From assembly GCA_900208305.1 (NCBI GenBank), contig OAPG01000016.1:372001-436000 (forward strand): a DNA stretch of 64,000 nucleotides, given 5' to 3'. The notes below the pieces were generated by a model. It was given only the letters and a program-made list of their open reading frames with translations. It had not been told where the DNA came from and made no database searches. This document shows positions 9,742-20,526 of the stretch, piece after piece (the first letter of the stretch is position 1; every line of letters begins with the position of its first letter). Source of the DNA: Melanopsichium pennsylvanicum (Eukaryota > Basidiomycota > Ustilaginomycetes > Ustilaginales). Position numbers and translations under genes: made by a program.

Positions 9742-10708
9742 AGCTACGAACACCCTGGCATGGTTGGACCATACGCATCCGATGTATCGATACGTTTACT
9801 ATGGCATAACCTAGCAACACGTCTACTATCATATCAGCTCTGAATGAATCTAAAGAAGTGCTGATAATTTGTGCCTGTCAGCGTGCATCCACATGAGTAT
9901 AGTATCTCACCAATGTCCAATTAAAGGCTCGTAAATCTGGAGCGTGTAGCTGTACACATTTCACAGGAGTTGCTCTAGCCAGCTTTGTGCCATCTTGACT
10001 CAGGCGTTCGACTTGCGTGATCCCGTTACATAGGGTCACAGAAGGTGCTACTAGTCCAATGCCACCTCGTCTTTTGATGTTTTCACACAGTACGCATTTG
10101 AAAAGTGATGTTCTGTACAGTAGACTGTACCTTTACAGTGAACAAAAAGCCAAATCTAGGAAAGGAGTTATTCTCATCGAAGTAGCTCGGCGAGAAGTGT
10201 AGCAGCACACAACGGCGTCCCCGATAAAACAAGGTTAAAGCCACTAATACGCGTCAAGAGTCTTTGTGACACCATCTCACCACCATCATGATCGTAGACT
10301 CAAAAATTCCTATATCACAAAGCATCCTAACACACTATAGAGCGATTCTCATCTTCTCAGTGTTGAAAGCCACTCTTTCAAAGCCATACTTTCGACCGGC
10401 CTCTAGCCTCACGCTCACCACGTCGATTAACCATCCGTGCAACTATGTATTCTTCAACTCACCCATCGCAGGACAGTCGTGAGACCCTTGTGAAATTCGA
10501 TATGTGTGACACCTCGACTGTGTTTCGTGGTTGATTTGCACCACTCTCAATCTTATGTTCTTGCTTTCGTGAACATAACCCCAGGTCTTGACATGTAACC
10601 AGACTACTGCTTAGCACATACAATCTTGCTAGATCTTAGATCACTACAAACAGAAGAAATGTAGACTCAAACCAAAACATGATTGCAATACTAATCTGGG
10701 CGAACAAA
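9742..10708. other. Intergenic region upstream of tRNA-Thr
   Basis: About 970 bases with only short, uninformative open frames. No repeat or RNA recognised before the tRNA. Confidence 0.5.
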
Positions 10709-10790
10709 GCCGGCTTAGCTCAGTCGTAGAGCGTCGTACTTGTATCCATACGATATACGAAGGTCACTCGTTCAATCCGGGTAGTCGGCA
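10709..10790 (+). tRNA. tRNA-Thr (anticodon UGU) with a 10-nt intron
   Basis: Complete cloverleaf. The acceptor stem GCCGGCT pairs with AGTCGGC (one G-T wobble), the D stem is GCTC/GAGC, and the T arm is ACTCG-TTCAATC-CGGGT. Anticodon stem TCGTA (10734-10738) pairs with TACGA (10756-10760). The loop begins C-T-TGT-A, giving anticodon UGU at 10741-10743, followed after position 37 by a 10-base insert (10745-10754), the canonical place for nuclear tRNA introns. Removing it leaves a 72-nt tRNA before CCA addition. The D loop has AGTCGTA where GG is usual, a mild oddity. Discriminator base A; no encoded CCA. Confidence 0.88.
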
Positions 10791-10795
10791 AAAAC

Positions 10796-10800
10796 TTTTT
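10796..10800 (+). terminator. RNA polymerase III T-run terminator of tRNA-Thr
   Basis: Five T residues begin six bases after the discriminator base, the normal Pol III stop signal. Confidence 0.75.
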
Positions 10801-11138
10801 GTCATTTCAATTTTGGGGGATCATAGGAATCGAGTAGATTGTGTGGAAACGACGTTAAGATCCTGCAGGATATTAAAAAAGCAAGGTCGCGCAAAGGCAT
10901 CTTTTTGAGTTTTCTGCCGTGTTAGGGTGTGACTCGCGGCAGAGACGAGATTAGCAACAAATTATTTTGTGATTTTAGAAATTGGTGTAAATGCTTACTT
11001 AGCCTGCTAAACGTTAAGTTTGTGAACTGAGTGCGATCCGTCTTTCCTACTGCTTCCCTAACATCAACCCCTCATCGTTTCGCTTCTACCGAGGCCGCTG
11101 CATCTATCAGCAGCAAGGGCTTTCTTGCCTTTCCGATC
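10801..11138. other. Promoter region of the t6A dehydratase gene
   Basis: No gene seen. The downstream coding frame is open back to about 11031 but without an ATG, so this part is taken as leader. Confidence 0.4.
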
Positions 11139-13670
11139 ATGTCCGACCCGAGCTCTTCATCGTCATGGCTCTCGACGCTATCCACTCCCAACGGCAGAAA
11201 TGCTCTGCTCATCGGCTCGGTTGCGATAGGCTCATCCATCGCAACTGCAGTTGCCATCCTTGGAACGCAGCGCATCACACGACGAAGGAAGCGCCAGGAT
11301 CTCTCCGATTCGGTCGCCAAATCTGCCAACGCTCAAGGTACAGATCGCCTCCAGCGCTTCGATCTCAATCGTGACGAAGCATCGTCATCCACGGACGGAG
11401 GCACTCCACGCTACCTCTCAGGTCTCGCGAGCAATTCGCTTCGCCCAGCTTCACACTTGCGCCATTCCACAAGCTTCTCTTCCAACCTACCACAATCACC
11501 CGCCGGTCCATCGCGTGCAGAGACCATAGGTCGTACCGACACCTTCTCGCGTAAACGTCAGCCATCGGTCGAACAATGGGATGAGAGCCTGATCCGCGAA
11601 CAACTCTCTCGCAACTACAGCTTCCTCGGAGAAGAAGGCATGACTGCTATCCGCAACTCTTTCGTCATTGTCGTCGGTGCCGGAGGTGTAGGATCATGGG
11701 CAGCGCTCATGCTGCTGCGCTCGGGCGTCTCCAAATTGCGACTCATCGACTTTGACCAGGTCTCACTTTCTTCACTCAATCGCCATGCCTGCGCGACACT
11801 CGAGGATGTGGGCCGACCCAAAGTGGTGTGCTGCGCAGAAAAGTTGGCACAAATAGCACCATGGGCCAAGTTGGAAGCATGGGTGGAGCTCTTCCGCGGA
11901 GACGAAGCCGAGCGCCTTCTAGGCGGCAATCCGACCTATGTCGTTGATGCGATTGATAACATCGATACCAAGGTCGACTTGCTGCGCTTCTGTGCCGAGC
12001 GCAAAATCAAGGTCATCAGCTCTATGGGTGCTGGAGCTAAGAGTGATCCCAGTCGCGTTCAGATCTCAGACATTAGCGTCACTTCGGAGGACCCGCTGGC
12101 ACGTAGCGTTCGTCGCCGTTTGAGAGCTCTTGGGTACCCGCCCATCCCACCAAAGGAGGCAGAGGAAAAGGCCAAGCGCGAAGCTGATGCGCTCGAAAAG
12201 GCTCAGATGCCGAAAGCTGCTCGTCGACCTACCAATAAGGGCGGGAAGAAGGGGGGCAACAAACAGGAACTCGATGCACCAGCAGCTAGCACGGATCTGG
12301 ATCGCACACCCGTCAAGGCTAGCCCCAGCGATGAACTTGTCCGCAAGGCCGCAAACAGCAGCAACAGCAGCAGTGGCGCTTCTTCACCTCAGACCAAACC
12401 CAGTGCCAGCAACAGCAACCTCAGCGGTTCTCTGATTCCACGACACTCACGTCACGTGGCATCTTCGCCTTCTCCGCTCGCTTCTCGAAGTGGAAGTGCA
12501 ACGGATCTCACCTCGCTGAATACACCAGCTTTGACCAACGGCACTGCGCCTGCCTCTGCATCCAGCTCAAAGGCGATGCTAAGCGCACTGCCCCAAGCAC
12601 CACGTCACAGCCGACGCGCGAGCAGTGTTTCGTCGTTTGGTTCAGGCGCGTACGCAACACCAATGTCAACGCCATCTGATGAAATGGCGGCGTTGCTGCC
12701 ACCCGAAGATGATGCCGACACGATTTTGCGAACGCTCGACGACCAGAGCGATGCCGTTAATGTTGATGCCGATTCGTTGGCACCTACACAGATCCCACTT
12801 GACCGTCGTGCATCTCAAAGTAGTGCCGCAGCGTCCGACGCAACCGCCGTCGACCTTGCCGCACATTCGGCGCCTCGATCCTCATTGCACGAGACACTTC
12901 GCCGCCGTGTGTCCGAGGTTGAGGAGCTGTCCCCCTCCCCTTCCAGCTCTTCGCCCGCTCTTTCGCGCTCCACCTCGTTCAAACCCTCTGTTGCCAACGC
13001 TACTGCCGAAGCAGCCGGGACCACGGAACCGACCTTCTTCATTCCCTGCGTCTACTCCACGGAGAAGTCCGATACACGCCTTCTGCCTCTCGATGATGAG
13101 GAGTTCGAGAAAGGAAATGTGGACGAACTTGCAGCTTTGGAAGATTTCCGCGTCCGTATTTTGCCCGTTCTCGGACCTCTGCCCGCCATGTTTGGCTTGG
13201 CCGTCGCGACGTACATTATTTGCGAGATTGGCGGTCAAAAGATGGAGCCCTTGGCATTCAAAGGTCGGCGTAAGCTGTACGAGAAGCTGTTCCAAGAACT
13301 TTCGGTGTCCGAATCGCGCCATCCCGTCCCAGGCACCAAACCTGCAGTATCAGTCGACAATGGCGGGCCAAGACACAACATTCCTTTCTCTGTCAACGAT
13401 GTAGCGTACCTATTCGAGGAGGTGTTTAGGGGTAGGAGTATTGTTCCTCCTTTTGATAGTCTGTCGGGAGCGCAGTTGGAGAGATGGGATTCCACTTTGC
13501 CGTTGAGCTTCCAAAACGTGGCATTGTTTTCGAGGAGCCAGGCCAAGATCCATGAAGCTCAGGTGTTGAAGAAGGGTCGAAGTCCTGTGGAAGTGTGGGG
13601 TGCGGATGCTGCGCATATGATGAAACGTAGAATGGCTAGTGAGAGGCGAAGTGGATTCTTCCGGTTCTAA
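11139..13670 (+). CDS. tRNA threonylcarbamoyladenosine dehydratase (Tcd1/Tcd2, TcdA-like)
   Basis: 843 residues from the ATG of MSDPSSSSS. An N-terminal hydrophobic helix (about 21-43) fits the outer-mitochondrial-membrane anchoring of yeast Tcd1/Tcd2. The E1-like adenylation domain follows: REQLSRNYSFLGEEG, the ATP loop VVGAGGVGSW (about 179), DFDQVSLSSLNRHA, VDAIDNIDTK, SSMGAGAKSDP. The C-terminal part FFIPCVYSTEKSD ... RILPVLGPLPAMFG completes the family fold. The enzyme dehydrates t6A37 of ANN-decoding tRNAs to cyclic t6A. Unusual: about 300 low-complexity, Ser/Ala/Lys-rich residues (about 330-630; nucleotides about 12130-13030) split the domain at a point where yeast has a short loop. 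The frame is open throughout, so it is probably translated. Confidence 0.92.
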   Translation: MSDPSSSSSWLSTLSTPNGRNALLIGSVAIGSSIATAVAILGTQRITRRRKRQDLSDSVAKSANAQGTDRLQRFDLNRDEASSSTDGGTPRYLSGLASNSLRPASHLRHSTSFSSNLPQSPAGPSRAETIGRTDTFSRKRQPSVEQWDESLIREQLSRNYSFLGEEGMTAIRNSFVIVVGAGGVGSWAALMLLRSGVSKLRLIDFDQVSLSSLNRHACATLEDVGRPKVVCCAEKLAQIAPWAKLEAWVELFRGDEAERLLGGNPTYVVDAIDNIDTKVDLLRFCAERKIKVISSMGAGAKSDPSRVQISDISVTSEDPLARSVRRRLRALGYPPIPPKEAEEKAKREADALEKAQMPKAARRPTNKGGKKGGNKQELDAPAASTDLDRTPVKASPSDELVRKAANSSNSSSGASSPQTKPSASNSNLSGSLIPRHSRHVASSPSPLASRSGSATDLTSLNTPALTNGTAPASASSSKAMLSALPQAPRHSRRASSVSSFGSGAYATPMSTPSDEMAALLPPEDDADTILRTLDDQSDAVNVDADSLAPTQIPLDRRASQSSAAASDATAVDLAAHSAPRSSLHETLRRRVSEVEELSPSPSSSSPALSRSTSFKPSVANATAEAAGTTEPTFFIPCVYSTEKSDTRLLPLDDEEFEKGNVDELAALEDFRVRILPVLGPLPAMFGLAVATYIICEIGGQKMEPLAFKGRRKLYEKLFQELSVSESRHPVPGTKPAVSVDNGGPRHNIPFSVNDVAYLFEEVFRGRSIVPPFDSLSGAQLERWDSTLPLSFQNVALFSRSQAKIHEAQVLKKGRSPVEVWGADAAHMMKRRMASERRSGFFRF

Positions 13671-13817
13671 CCAACAGCTTTCAGACACGCGACGTTGGAA
13701 TGTGAAGATGTTCACTTTTCATGGTGTATAATTACAAAAGACATGCGATAAGAAGAGCATTGTGCTAGAGTTGTGTGATTTAAGTGTTGTATTTAGCTTC
13801 CTCGTCAAGGGGGGGGA

Positions 13818-15644
13818 TCACTTATCAGTGATGCAACCGTGACTGGCATCGGAGACGTTGCGAACAAACTTGAGCAAGTGACCTGACTTTGGCTTGAGGG
13901 GCAGAGGCTTCCACTGCTCGCGACGCTGTTCGAGATCGGCGTTGCTGACACCGACGAGTTGGATGCTGTTGGTCTCTGCGTCGATGCTGATCACATCACC
14001 ATCCTGGACGAGGGCGATGGGACCTCCAACCTGTGCTTCCGGGACGACGTGGCCAATGACGAAACCGTGGGAACCGCCAGAGAATCGACCGTCCGTGAGA
14101 CAAGCCACATCCTGACCAAGACCAGCACCCATGATGAGAGAGGTGGGCTTGAGCATCTCTGGCATACCGGGACCACCCTTTGGACCCTTGTAACGAAGCA
14201 CGATGACAGTCTTTTCGCCCTTTTTAATCTCACCCTTTTCGACGGCTGCTACCATAGCATCCTCGGTGTCAAAGACACGTGCTTTACCGGTGAATCGCAA
14301 ACCTTCCTTGCCGGTGATCTTGGCCACCGATCCACCAGGAGCCAAGTTGCCCTTGAGGATACGAATGTGACCGGAGCTCTTCAGAGGCTTTTCGACAGAT
14401 CGGAGGACATCCTGACCATGAGGGAGCTTGCCACGCTCCTGAGTCCACCTGTCCACGTTTTCGGCGAGCGTGCGACCGGTGACGGTGATGTGTTCGCCCT
14501 TCATGAGCTTGTTTTCGATACAGTATTGGATGACGGTGGGGATACCTCCGAGCTTGGAGTGTACATCTTCCATGACGTACTTTCCTGATGGCTTGAGATC
14601 GGCGAGGAAGGGGGTTGCGTCGGCGATGCGTTGGAAGTCGTCAATGCTCAATTGGATGCCAACCGAGTGTGCGATGGCGATCAAGTGGAGCACGGCATTG
14701 GTAGAGCCACCTAGGACCATGGTGAGGGCAATGGCGTCCTCGAAAGCGGAGCGGGTCATGACGTCGCGTGGCTTGATGTCCTTTTCGAGGATGTGACGCA
14801 TGGCTGCACCCATGTTCTCGGCCTCTGCAATCTTTTCGGGGTACTCTGCGGGGAAGGAGGACGAACCGGGGAGGGTCATACCAAGAGCTTCGGCGCACGA
14901 TGCCATGGTGTTGGCGGTGTACATTCCGCCGCATGCACCTGGACCAGGGCAGGCGTTGCGGACGGTGTCGTATCGAACCTTTTCTGCGTCGGGGGTGCCG
15001 CCATTGGCAAGGTATTGACCGTAGGACTGGAAAGCGGAAACAATGTCGAGGGTGCCTTGGACGCTAGCACATCCACCAGGACGGATGGTACCACCGTAAA
15101 GCATGATACCGGGACGGTTGAGCCTTCCGAGAGCCATCAGTACACCAGGCATGTTTTTGTCGCATCCTGGAATGGTTACACAACCGTCGAGCCAGTGACC
15201 ACCGCATGCGGTTTCGACGGAATCAGCAATGAGATCACGGGAGGGAAGCGAGTAGGACATGGCATCTGTACCCATCGAGATACCATCTGAGACACCAACG
15301 GCACCGAATTGGTAGCCGGTGAGACCTGCTTCTTGGACAGATCTTTTCACACGCTGAGAGATGGCGAGGAGATGGGCATTGCATGGGTTGCCTTCGTACC
15401 AGATGGAGCCAATACCGACCATGGCATGTGTTAGATCTTCGTCAGACTCGATACCTTCTGTGGCGTAGAGCATGGCTTGGGAAGCACCTTGATCTTTAGG
15501 ACCGGTGATGATTCGGGAGTACTTGTTGAGGGCACCTGGGACTGCTCGGTCTGCATTGAGATTGGTAGATGTGGAAAGGGCGCGACGGGGAGCGTGACCG
15601 CAACGAAGGAGGGAGCCCGAAGGCCTGAGAGCGGATCGGAGCAT
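13818..15644 (-). CDS. ILV3: Dihydroxy-acid dehydratase (branched-chain amino acid synthesis)
   Basis: 608 residues from [11 protein letters not shown] chose this ATG rather than in-frame sequence further upstream because it gives a typical arginine/serine-rich mitochondrial presequence. The IlvD family signatures are all present: PGCDKNMPG (about residue 160) and [16 protein letters not shown] (about 230) with the iron-sulfur cysteines, then [15 protein letters not shown] near the C-terminus. The enzyme converts dihydroxy-isovalerate and dihydroxy-methylvalerate to the keto acids leading to valine, leucine and isoleucine in the mitochondrial matrix. Length is standard. Single exon; 3' ends of this gene and the t6A dehydratase converge about 150 bases apart. 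Confidence 0.97.
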   Translation of the reverse strand: MLRSALRPSGSLLRCGHAPRRALSTSTNLNADRAVPGALNKYSRIITGPKDQGASQAMLYATEGIESDEDLTHAMVGIGSIWYEGNPCNAHLLAISQRVKRSVQEAGLTGYQFGAVGVSDGISMGTDAMSYSLPSRDLIADSVETACGGHWLDGCVTIPGCDKNMPGVLMALGRLNRPGIMLYGGTIRPGGCASVQGTLDIVSAFQSYGQYLANGGTPDAEKVRYDTVRNACPGPGACGGMYTANTMASCAEALGMTLPGSSSFPAEYPEKIAEAENMGAAMRHILEKDIKPRDVMTRSAFEDAIALTMVLGGSTNAVLHLIAIAHSVGIQLSIDDFQRIADATPFLADLKPSGKYVMEDVHSKLGGIPTVIQYCIENKLMKGEHITVTGRTLAENVDRWTQERGKLPHGQDVLRSVEKPLKSSGHIRILKGNLAPGGSVAKITGKEGLRFTGKARVFDTEDAMVAAVEKGEIKKGEKTVIVLRYKGPKGGPGMPEMLKPTSLIMGAGLGQDVACLTDGRFSGGSHGFVIGHVVPEAQVGGPIALVQDGDVISIDAETNSIQLVGVSNADLEQRREQWKPLPLKPKSGHLLKFVRNVSDASHGCITDK

Positions 15645-16343
15645 ATTGAGTGATGTGATGTGAACGGAGGTGGTGTCGGTCACGACCAACTGTCGGTGTT
15701 GCCGAATAGATATAAGTTTATGAGCTTTCAAGCTTTTCTTCTTGTCGAATCAGAGTAACCGGCTTTGTGTGAGCTTCCGAGTCATTTTCGGCCGCACCGA
15801 GATGGCGGGCAGAAGGCCAATAATAATTTCATTGTTTCATTGGCAACGAATGAGATTGAAGTAATTTTGACCTGGTTTCAATTTTTGGGCAATGTTAAAT
15901 TCGTTTGATTGGAATTCCAAATTTGACTTGGCACGACAGTTGGTTTTCTGAGTTTGCAGCTCCTTTTTCACCTGTTTGTTGGTCTCGCGCGTTTTGCATT
16001 TTTCTAAAAATGAGCAAATTCGCGCTGGCTCCACTCTTGCTCGAATTCACATTCACCTAACAACCAAAGGCCCGTGTAACATCACCATCTGATGGGCGGA
16101 GTTCCGATGCGAATGTATGTGCAACTTGCCAAGAACCCTGAATCAAGTCTTACACAAAGTCGTCTTCGTTGGACCACTCCTTCACACCAACTTGATCACA
16201 ATAATCGACACACCCTCCTAATAAAGCACCGCATTCACAGCTCCATTTGTTATCTTCTCAAGCATCTAACTCGCCTACGCTGATACCACCAAACGCCCAC
16301 TTAGACGCCGACTTCCTTCGTCCTACACAACACACACCCCACA
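15645..16343. other. Divergent promoter between ILV3 and the Ser/Thr-rich surface protein
   Basis: AT-richer region, about 700 bases. No gene seen. I looked for a Leu3-type CCGG-N2-CCGG site and did not find one. Confidence 0.45.
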
Positions 16344-16959
16344 ATGAGAATTCTGAGAGCCATCTCTCTTCAGTGCCTCGCACTTGCACTCCTCGCTCTC
16401 TGTGCAGCCGTGTACGCACAAAACGCTGCTTCTTCAACACAAGCGCAAGCTAGCTCGAGCTCACCTGCTTCCAGCGCAAGTGGTAAGTACATGTGGCAGC
16501 ATAATCCACAGCGATGGCCACTTGATCTCTGCCCATTCGATCGAGGTTGACTGACTCCCTGCTCGTTCTCCTGTGTCCCTACTGCATTGATCGCGCCTCC
16601 CCGAACCCACAGCTACCAGTGCACCCTCATCATCAGGTTCAGCGTCTTCTTCAGCATCAGGCTCAGCTAGCGCATCTGTCTCTGGCTCCGTCTCCTCCAA
16701 TTCTACCAACTCGACCAACTCGACCTCCTCCTCCAGCACCACGCCCTCAACCTTCCCCATCGCAACCGTCCCTTCCACTGGCTACTTGGCAGGTACCGCT
16801 TCTGCTCCCGCTCCGGGTGGCGCGTCAGGCTCCAGTGCTACTGCAGCCGGTCCCAACGACAGTCACATTGTCAGCGCTGCTAACATCATGCTCTCGTCGT
16901 TCGCCGCAATCACCGCCAGCGTAGTGGCAGTGGCCACTGGAGTCTGGTTGCTGCTCTAA
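16344..16959 (+). CDS. Small Ser/Thr-rich secreted protein with GPI-anchor signal (2 exons)
   Basis: Exons 16344-16482 and 16613-16959, joined in phase 1; the 130-base intron starts GTAAGT, ends CCCACAG and contains TTGACTGAC as branch site. Product 161 residues. Signal peptide of about 25 residues (MRILRAISL ... CAAVYAQ) is followed by a Ser/Ala/Thr-rich, lysine-free mature part likely to be O-mannosylated. A C-terminal hydrophobic tail (NIMLSSFAAITASVVAVATG-type, ending WLLL) follows small residues (SAAN), the pattern of a GPI-anchoring signal. This is a cell-surface protein of unknown function, common in fungi. The unspliced frame ends at residue 68, so the intron is needed for the anchor. 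Confidence 0.85.
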
Positions 16960-17870
16960 CCACCGGCTGCAACACGGTGCCCTTCATCAGCTTTCGGTTC
17001 TACTCTTGCTTTCACCTCAAACCACAGGCTCGTACTTGCTTCTCTTTCGCATTAATGGACTTTAATTCTACTATACACAAAGCTGGTCGAAAGGCTCAAA
17101 ACGTAAACGTTCAGCGACGACTGTCCGTGTGATGAGGCTCGGGTGCATGTTCTCAAAATCGTTCAAGTGCGATTGTCGTAGTCTCGGTAAGATATTTGGT
17201 TCAAAGACAAACACAAACATCTGTCAAGTCAGCCCTGGGTTGCTTATTTGCCGCAGAATGAGCGCTCGAAGTTAGTAACGACCTGCAACAAGCATGTTGC
17301 TGGACCATCTCTCCCGGTCATGGTGTATGACTTGGGAGACATACGAATCAGACTTTGAATGGCGCCCAATCGTGCTCTCCCAGTAGCAGTGTATCCTTCA
17401 TCACTAGGTCCCCCTTTCTCTTGCTTCGGCCCTGTCATCATCTGAGTTTGGGCAATGAAGCATGCAGACTGCAATACATCCAAGTGGTGGAGATTTAAGT
17501 GCATGCAGCTGTTGCATGACGCATGCTATTCAAAGAGGTCCAAGCAGCATGACTATTGCCCATCTGTTGCAATGATCACAATCCAGGGCTGCTCATCCTC
17601 TGCTCCAAATTGCGAATCTGCCAAGGTTCACAATTGCGATTTCCCCGGTGTTAGATCCTCCTTGTGACCGACGGCGTGCCGAAGTCGGAAATCATCCTAA
17701 ACTCCACAACTCCATGCGTCTTGCAGCAATCCAATTCGCCGGCGAGCCAGGAATATCTGATGCCCACGATACGAGAACCGCAATTCAGACGTTCGATCCG
17801 ACACTGTTGCTCTTTTCATCGTCTTCCAAGCGACTGCCCCTGTGGAGAACTTTCTCGGCCCATCGCAATC
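16960..17870. other. Intergenic, no feature seen
   Basis: About 900 bases with only short unsupported open frames on both strands; they lack recognisable domains and codon bias. The right end is the leader of the Snd2-like gene. Confidence 0.45.
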
Positions 17871-18628
17871 ATGGTATGTATTTGGATCACTGGCCATCGC
17901 TTTTCTGGAATGCCGTTCACGAGTTTACCACCTTTTTCTTTCTTTCTTTGCGAACCCTGATCAACATTGACGCTATGACAGGCTCGTGGAAGCGCAAAGA
18001 AAACTGCCAGTGGCAACATTTTTCTCCTAACCCTCCTCCGCAACGGCTTTCTCGCTACCAACTCGATTTATCTCTTGGTCCGCTTCTACTTTTTCCGATC
18101 GAGCGTCACCAAACGCACCGTGTTTGGCTATGTCGCATCAGAAGCTATCGCTATGGTGCTCTGGTTTACGTTGCAGGGCATGGCTACTCAGGGAAACGAC
18201 CTTCAGCAGAGCGGGTTGACGCAGTACATGTTCGATATCATCTACGTGACGTGGTTCGTTCAGCTCGCTTCGCTGGTTTGGGGTAAGTTGTGGTATCTGT
18301 ACCTGGTTGTAAGTGTCGCCCTTTCTTCATTCCCTGCTTTGCTTTCTCTGTGTTTACCTTCGGGCCCTTGCACTAATACATGCCTTTGAGACGATTGCAG
18401 ATTCCTGGCTACGGAGCATACATCATCTACAACAAGATCCTGCTCCCTTATTTATTCCGGGGTCAAAGCCCCTTTGCCTCGCTGCAAGGCATGCTCAAGG
18501 GAAGCCAGCCGGGTGCTGCCAATGCAGCTGGACAACAACAGGGAGCGGAGGCCGTGTCCAAAAGACAGCAAAAGCTTCAGGCACGTGCCGCAAAGGGAGA
18601 CCCTCGTGTCCAAGTCCGCAAGCGCTGA
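17871..18628 (+). CDS. Snd2/TMEM208-like ER membrane protein (3 exons, first exon is only ATG)
   Basis: Exons 17871-17873, 17982-18308 and 18401-18628, giving 185 residues. The first coding exon is just ATG, directly followed by GTATGT; intron 1 ends ACAG and exon 2 begins with the conserved basic N-terminus ARGSAKKTASGN. Intron 2 has GTAAGT, CACTAATAC and GCAG. The protein has four hydrophobic segments (about 14-35, 47-65, 88-108, and 111-130 ending LLPYLF), then a basic tail with KRQQKLQARAAKGDPR. Order and length match the DUF788 family (yeast Snd2/Env10, human TMEM208), which acts in SRP-independent targeting to the ER. The start exon is supported by the splice site and by family-like N-terminal sequence, not by transcript data. 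Confidence 0.85.
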
Positions 18629-19858
18629 GCATAGGCCTGTAGCACCACCAACACCCCCGAACCGATCCGGGCATTGTAGCACTAGGACACAAAGATGAAA
18701 ATAGGCAAACTGGTGTCAGGAAACGTCAGAGGTGTGCTTGATTTGGGCTTCCGAATTGAGCGAAAGCATCAAATAGGAAAAGGACAGTCAAAGCCAGATG
18801 AGCCGGCGACTGCCCACAGGAGCTGTGCAAAAAGCGAGAGTCAACGTCAATTGTAGCCCAGTCCAAGGCGGATGCTGTGCATCCTGTAACGAGGTACAGC
18901 ACTGAGCCCACATTCAAGCGAATGATATAGTGTTGAATCCGACAACCGGACGGGCAAGGCGTGCTGCGCTTGTGCGGCTATCGGCTGAACCGACGCAACT
19001 ATCGGATTTCTTCAAGCGGAAAATGAATAAGGAAGGAGTCAAAGCGGTGCTGCTTTGCGTTTCCCGTGTGCTGTCGCGTTTGTGACCTTGACCCACTGTG
19101 ATGAGGTTCAATACAGGTGTCGTGGCACAGCCGAATGTGTGGGAGCAGATCGGGGAGGCGCCGTCACATGAGGTCGTTGCCCTCCTCCCCCTTGATCTGC
19201 TGCATTTCTTTCTTACAGTACATTACAGTATTGTGGGTGACGACAGTATCAACGTCGGCCAAATGGGCCTTTCAATAATCATCAACGAAAGCTGGACTCT
19301 GCAGTTCTGTTTTTGAATGTTCTCTTCGTGATGTCAGCGATGCCGGAAGCGATTATGAAGACCGATCTGTGCTCCGTGGCGCAGGGCAACTGCCCTAACC
19401 CACCGTGAGAGCAATGGCCCCTGCGCAAATGTGATACAGCTCACAGTCCCATTTCGGTGGGCCATTCACCGCTCAAATGAATCCGCTGCTCTCTGAGATG
19501 GTCGCAAAGTGGGAGAAGCAAGTGAGGTAGGGTGCTGCGAGACTTGAGCGTGCTAGAAAGCATAGGAGAGGGCGAAATTCGCTCATGCAGCAACTTGTCG
19601 ATGGAAAGGTATAAGTAACCCCCTTTTCTCCCCTTCCTCCTCGATTCTACATTCGTCAACGTTTTTACTGTCTCGCTCTATACATCCGAGCTTCAGAGCT
19701 ATCGTTGATCGATTTCATTGTCTCTTCCTCTCTCCTTGCTCGTACGTATCGGCGCGTCGTGTCGCCATCCATCTGGATCATCTCGCTTCTGCTATCATTG
19801 GCGCTGACATCGCTTTTCCCATCCATCCATCTCTGCCGCCAAAACCAGAATTGTTAAC
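18629..19858. other. Intergenic region upstream of the small secreted protein
   Basis: About 1.2 kb; only short unsupported frames. TATAAGTA at 19610-19617 could be the core promoter of the secreted-protein gene, with a leader of about 220 bases. Nothing else recognised. Confidence 0.4.
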
Positions 19859-20227
19859 ATGAAGACCGGCTCCATCTTCTCGCTTCTTGCCATCGCTTCG
19901 GCCGTCTTGCTCGGCCTTACCAGCGCCACCCCTGTGCCTGCTCCCCAGGACCAAGCCCTTCGCGAGGACGGGCACTCCTCGGTTGTCCTTCGACTCAACA
20001 ACAACCGAAGGGCACACTGCCACATTTCCTTGTCCCCTTCCGGCACCAGGGCCGAAATCGTCTCGTCTAAACTCGTTGCCAGCGGCAAGATAAGTTGCAA
20101 GAACAACAGCGACGAAAACCCGCGCGTTAAGGTCTGTGATTTGGGTCAGCAAGCCACGGAAGATGAAGGGACCCAGACGCTAAAAGATGCGTGTGATGGG
20201 CATAACGGGAAGTTTCAGGTAATGTGA
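19859..20227 (+). CDS. Small secreted cysteine-containing protein, effector candidate
   Basis: 122 residues. Clear signal peptide (MKTGSIFSLLAIASAVLLGL, cleavage probably after TSA) and no later transmembrane segment. The mature part of about 98 residues has four cysteines (HCH, SCK, VCD, ACD), enough for two disulfides, and no domain I recognise. Size, secretion signal and lack of known domains are those of smut effector candidates; that role is inference. The last codons TTT-CAG-GTA-ATG-TGA contain a possible splice donor; splicing to the CAG before 20359 would replace the last two residues by one, so the C-terminus is uncertain by a few residues. Confidence 0.75.
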   Translation: MKTGSIFSLLAIASAVLLGLTSATPVPAPQDQALREDGHSSVVLRLNNNRRAHCHISLSPSGTRAEIVSSKLVASGKISCKNNSDENPRVKVCDLGQQATEDEGTQTLKDACDGHNGKFQVM

Positions 20228-20526
20228 GAGTGATGTATCCGAGCATGGAGGGAGGAGCATTTCGCAGTGGTTCAGTGGGGTGGGACGGGTTGTTGAGCTC
20301 AGCATCTAAGTCTCACTTCCGATCTTCGTACTCATGTGGTGCTCCCACGTTTGGACAGGACTGAAATCGAGCTCTCTTTCTGTCAATGCACATCCGTTCC
20401 TGCTTTTGTACGACGCTATCTTTGTTCAATGCTATTGATCACATTCTTGATACACATGGACTGCGACGCGTGATTACGTAAATATCGATGGGAGCAGTGA
20501 TGATCCCTGCTCCTACTTCGCCGCCG

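Noticed and set aside
15645..15731. 29-residue upstream extension of ILV3
   Set aside because: Not typical of a mitochondrial presequence; the next ATG gives a normal one.
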